Under the pieces are notes generated by a model. That model did no database searches, was not told the origin of the DNA, and saw only the letters and a list, made by a program, of their open reading frames with translations. A stretch of 64,000 bases of DNA from Ignavibacteriota bacterium (lineage in GTDB: Bacteria; Bacteroidota; Ignavibacteria; Tepidaquicellales; Tepidaquicellaceae), in assembly GCA_016218085.1 (NCBI GenBank), contig JACREY010000007.1:62001-126000 (forward strand), in the 5' to 3' direction. Positions 62,597 through 64,000 of the stretch are shown piece by piece; position 1 is the stretch's first letter, and every line of letters starts with the position of its first letter. The translations under genes were made by a program, and so were the position numbers.

Positions 62597-64000
62597 ATGA
62601 GAAAATTAATATTACTTTCAATAATTATATTTGGTTTTTATCTCGTTTCCGATTTGAAGGCTCAAATCGATACGGGATATTACGAAACGGAAGAAGTAGT
62701 AATAACAGGTACAAGAACAGAAAAGAAAATTATAGATATTCCTTATTCAGTAAACCGTATCGATCAGACACAATGGCAGACAACCCGTAAACAGGCCGTG
62801 AACGAGGTTTTGTCACTCGTTCCTGGAGTCTTTTTCCAATCAAGATACGGCAATCATGATGTCAGAATTTCAATCCGCGGATTCGGAAGCCGCTCAAATT
62901 CAGGGATCAGAGGTGTCCGCATACTGCTGGACGGAATACCTGAGTCTGAGCCCGACGGTCAGACCAGAATCGAAGCCATTGATTTTACGGCAATAGGTAA
63001 AATTGAGGTCGTAAAAGGTAATTCATCCTCCCTTTACACAAATGCACCCGGAGGTGTAATGAATTTCCTATCAGATGTGGATTTTACAAAAAATTTCGCT
63101 TTAATCGACAATGATTTCGGAGAATACGGATTAAGGAAAAATGGTTTTAAAGTAGGATTAAATTCCGGCAGTACAAGGTTTATGCTGACATCGAGCTACG
63201 AAAATTATAAAGGGTTCAGGGACCATAGTGAGGAATATCAGACTCGCATAAACTCCACTTTAATTTCCGAAATAAGTGCAAAAACAACATTGAAGATATT
63301 CGGATATTATGTTAACGGATTGATTAAATTACCGGGTTCTCAAACTTATAAAGAATATACTACAAATCCGTATGGATCAGATGCCACTACCCTGGCAAGA
63401 GATTTGAAACGCGTAACCAGGAAGGGCAGAATTGGGGTAACCTATAATACACGCTTCGGAAAGAATGACCAGCATACAATTGAAATAACAGGATACGGAA
63501 CAATTAAGAATCTCGAAAGAACAGACAGCCGTTATAGAATATTCAGCAGAAGCGGACTCGGAGCTTCATTTAAATACATTAACCAGATGGAAATAGGTAA
63601 AAGACACAATGAATTCACTGTCGGAGGCGATTTATTTTACCAGGGCGGACCTATGAACTATTTTGATAACGTGAACGGTCAAAAAGGAGATATTTCCAAA
63701 GCAATACTTAATGAGAAATTAACAAATGTCGGGTTTTATTTACTCGATCAGTTTTCCGTGATTCCGGGTAAACTGGACTTCCTGCTTTCAGGCAGATATG
63801 ACAGGGTAACTTACATTTCGGAAGACTGGCAAAATACCGGTGCAGATACTTCCAGAACTTTCGACCGCGTAACGCCTAAGGTGGCACTAAATTATAAATT
63901 CACATCAAAGATTGCGGCTTATACTTCCTTTGGTCTTGGTTTTGATTCTCCGGCTAATAATGAACTGGATAACTATCCGTCTTCAACAAACGGAGGCAGA
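62597..64000 (+). CDS. TonB-dependent outer-membrane receptor (C-terminus beyond window)
   Basis: The first 468 residues are present and the frame is open at the window end. After a signal peptide (to about DLKAQ) comes the plug domain: EEVVITGTRTEKKIIDIPYS, VLSLVPGVFFQSRYG, RISIRGFGSRS, GVRILLDGIPESEPDGQ and IEVVKGNSSSLYTNAPGGVM, followed by the first barrel strands. There is no N-terminal carboxypeptidase-like or signalling domain. It imports a scarce large ligand such as a siderophore, cobalamin or metal chelate using TonB energy; the plug pattern is nearest to siderophore-type receptors, but the ligand cannot be fixed. Met at 62597 gives a normal signal peptide. Confidence 0.93.
   Translation, partial: MRKLILLSIIIFGFYLVSDLKAQIDTGYYETEEVVITGTRTEKKIIDIPYSVNRIDQTQWQTTRKQAVNEVLSLVPGVFFQSRYGNHDVRISIRGFGSRSNSGIRGVRILLDGIPESEPDGQTRIEAIDFTAIGKIEVVKGNSSSLYTNAPGGVMNFLSDVDFTKNFALIDNDFGEYGLRKNGFKVGLNSGSTRFMLTSSYENYKGFRDHSEEYQTRINSTLISEISAKTTLKIFGYYVNGLIKLPGSQTYKEYTTNPYGSDATTLARDLKRVTRKGRIGVTYNTRFGKNDQHTIEITGYGTIKNLERTDSRYRIFSRSGLGASFKYINQMEIGKRHNEFTVGGDLFYQGGPMNYFDNVNGQKGDISKAILNEKLTNVGFYLLDQFSVIPGKLDFLLSGRYDRVTYISEDWQNTGADTSRTFDRVTPKVALNYKFTSKIAAYTSFGLGFDSPANNELDNYPSSTNGGR

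Overview
The window is AT-rich bacterial chromosome, most likely from the Ignavibacteria (Bacteroidota/Chlorobiota side). The main evidence is the repeated C-terminal sorting domain with the NYPNPFNP signature, as carried by type IX secretion (T9SS) cargo of that lineage. It occurs on the M1 aminopeptidase, the sugar dehydrogenase, a Ycf48-like propeller, a 2563-residue beta-helix protein and three tandem PD40 proteins. A TonB-dependent receptor, LytTR signalling and few clear Shine-Dalgarno sites agree with this. Several genes end at strong rho-independent terminators, often shared by convergent genes. I see no phage, insertion sequence, integrase or CRISPR array.

Layout. 1-3038: NtrC-type regulator (cut by the window edge) and its PAS-containing kinase. 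3130-10279: zinc/cation exporter, secreted M1 aminopeptidase, a secreted unknown with a single-domain asparaginase homologue, and a zinc alcohol dehydrogenase followed by a secreted sugar dehydrogenase. 10463-19420: hybrid histidine kinase, a tiny basic secreted protein, a YdeI-like protein and a large alpha-2-macroglobulin. 19483-34814: peptide-binding lipoprotein, a helical unknown, a Ycf48-like propeller preceded by a decayed paralogue, a 56-residue ORF and the giant beta-helix protein. 34815-38275: a long leader with possible RNA structure, then a multiheme cytochrome c and a one-heme outer-membrane barrel. 39291-41663: CoA-transferase subunits A and B with an HMG-CoA-lyase-like enzyme. 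41733-43256: a solitary ComEC-type metallo-beta-lactamase protein.

43815-47270 is the most interesting block: DsrC, a NarI/DsrM-like membrane cytochrome b, a DsrK/HdrD-like iron-sulfur protein and a cysteine desulfurase in one direction, with no DsrAB or TusBCD genes in view. I infer a route that moves cysteine-derived sulfur or thiol electrons through DsrC to or from the quinone pool. After it come panE, a frameshifted small membrane protein, an SBBP propeller protein, and an operon of three duplicated T9SS proteins ending in an S41 peptidase.

56706-59481 encodes a LytS-type kinase, a LytTR regulator and a second LytS paralogue that has lost its phospho-acceptor histidine and its ATP-binding boxes. 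A tRNA-Lys(CUU), small envelope proteins, a hairpin-rich intergenic segment and the start of a TonB-dependent receptor close the window.
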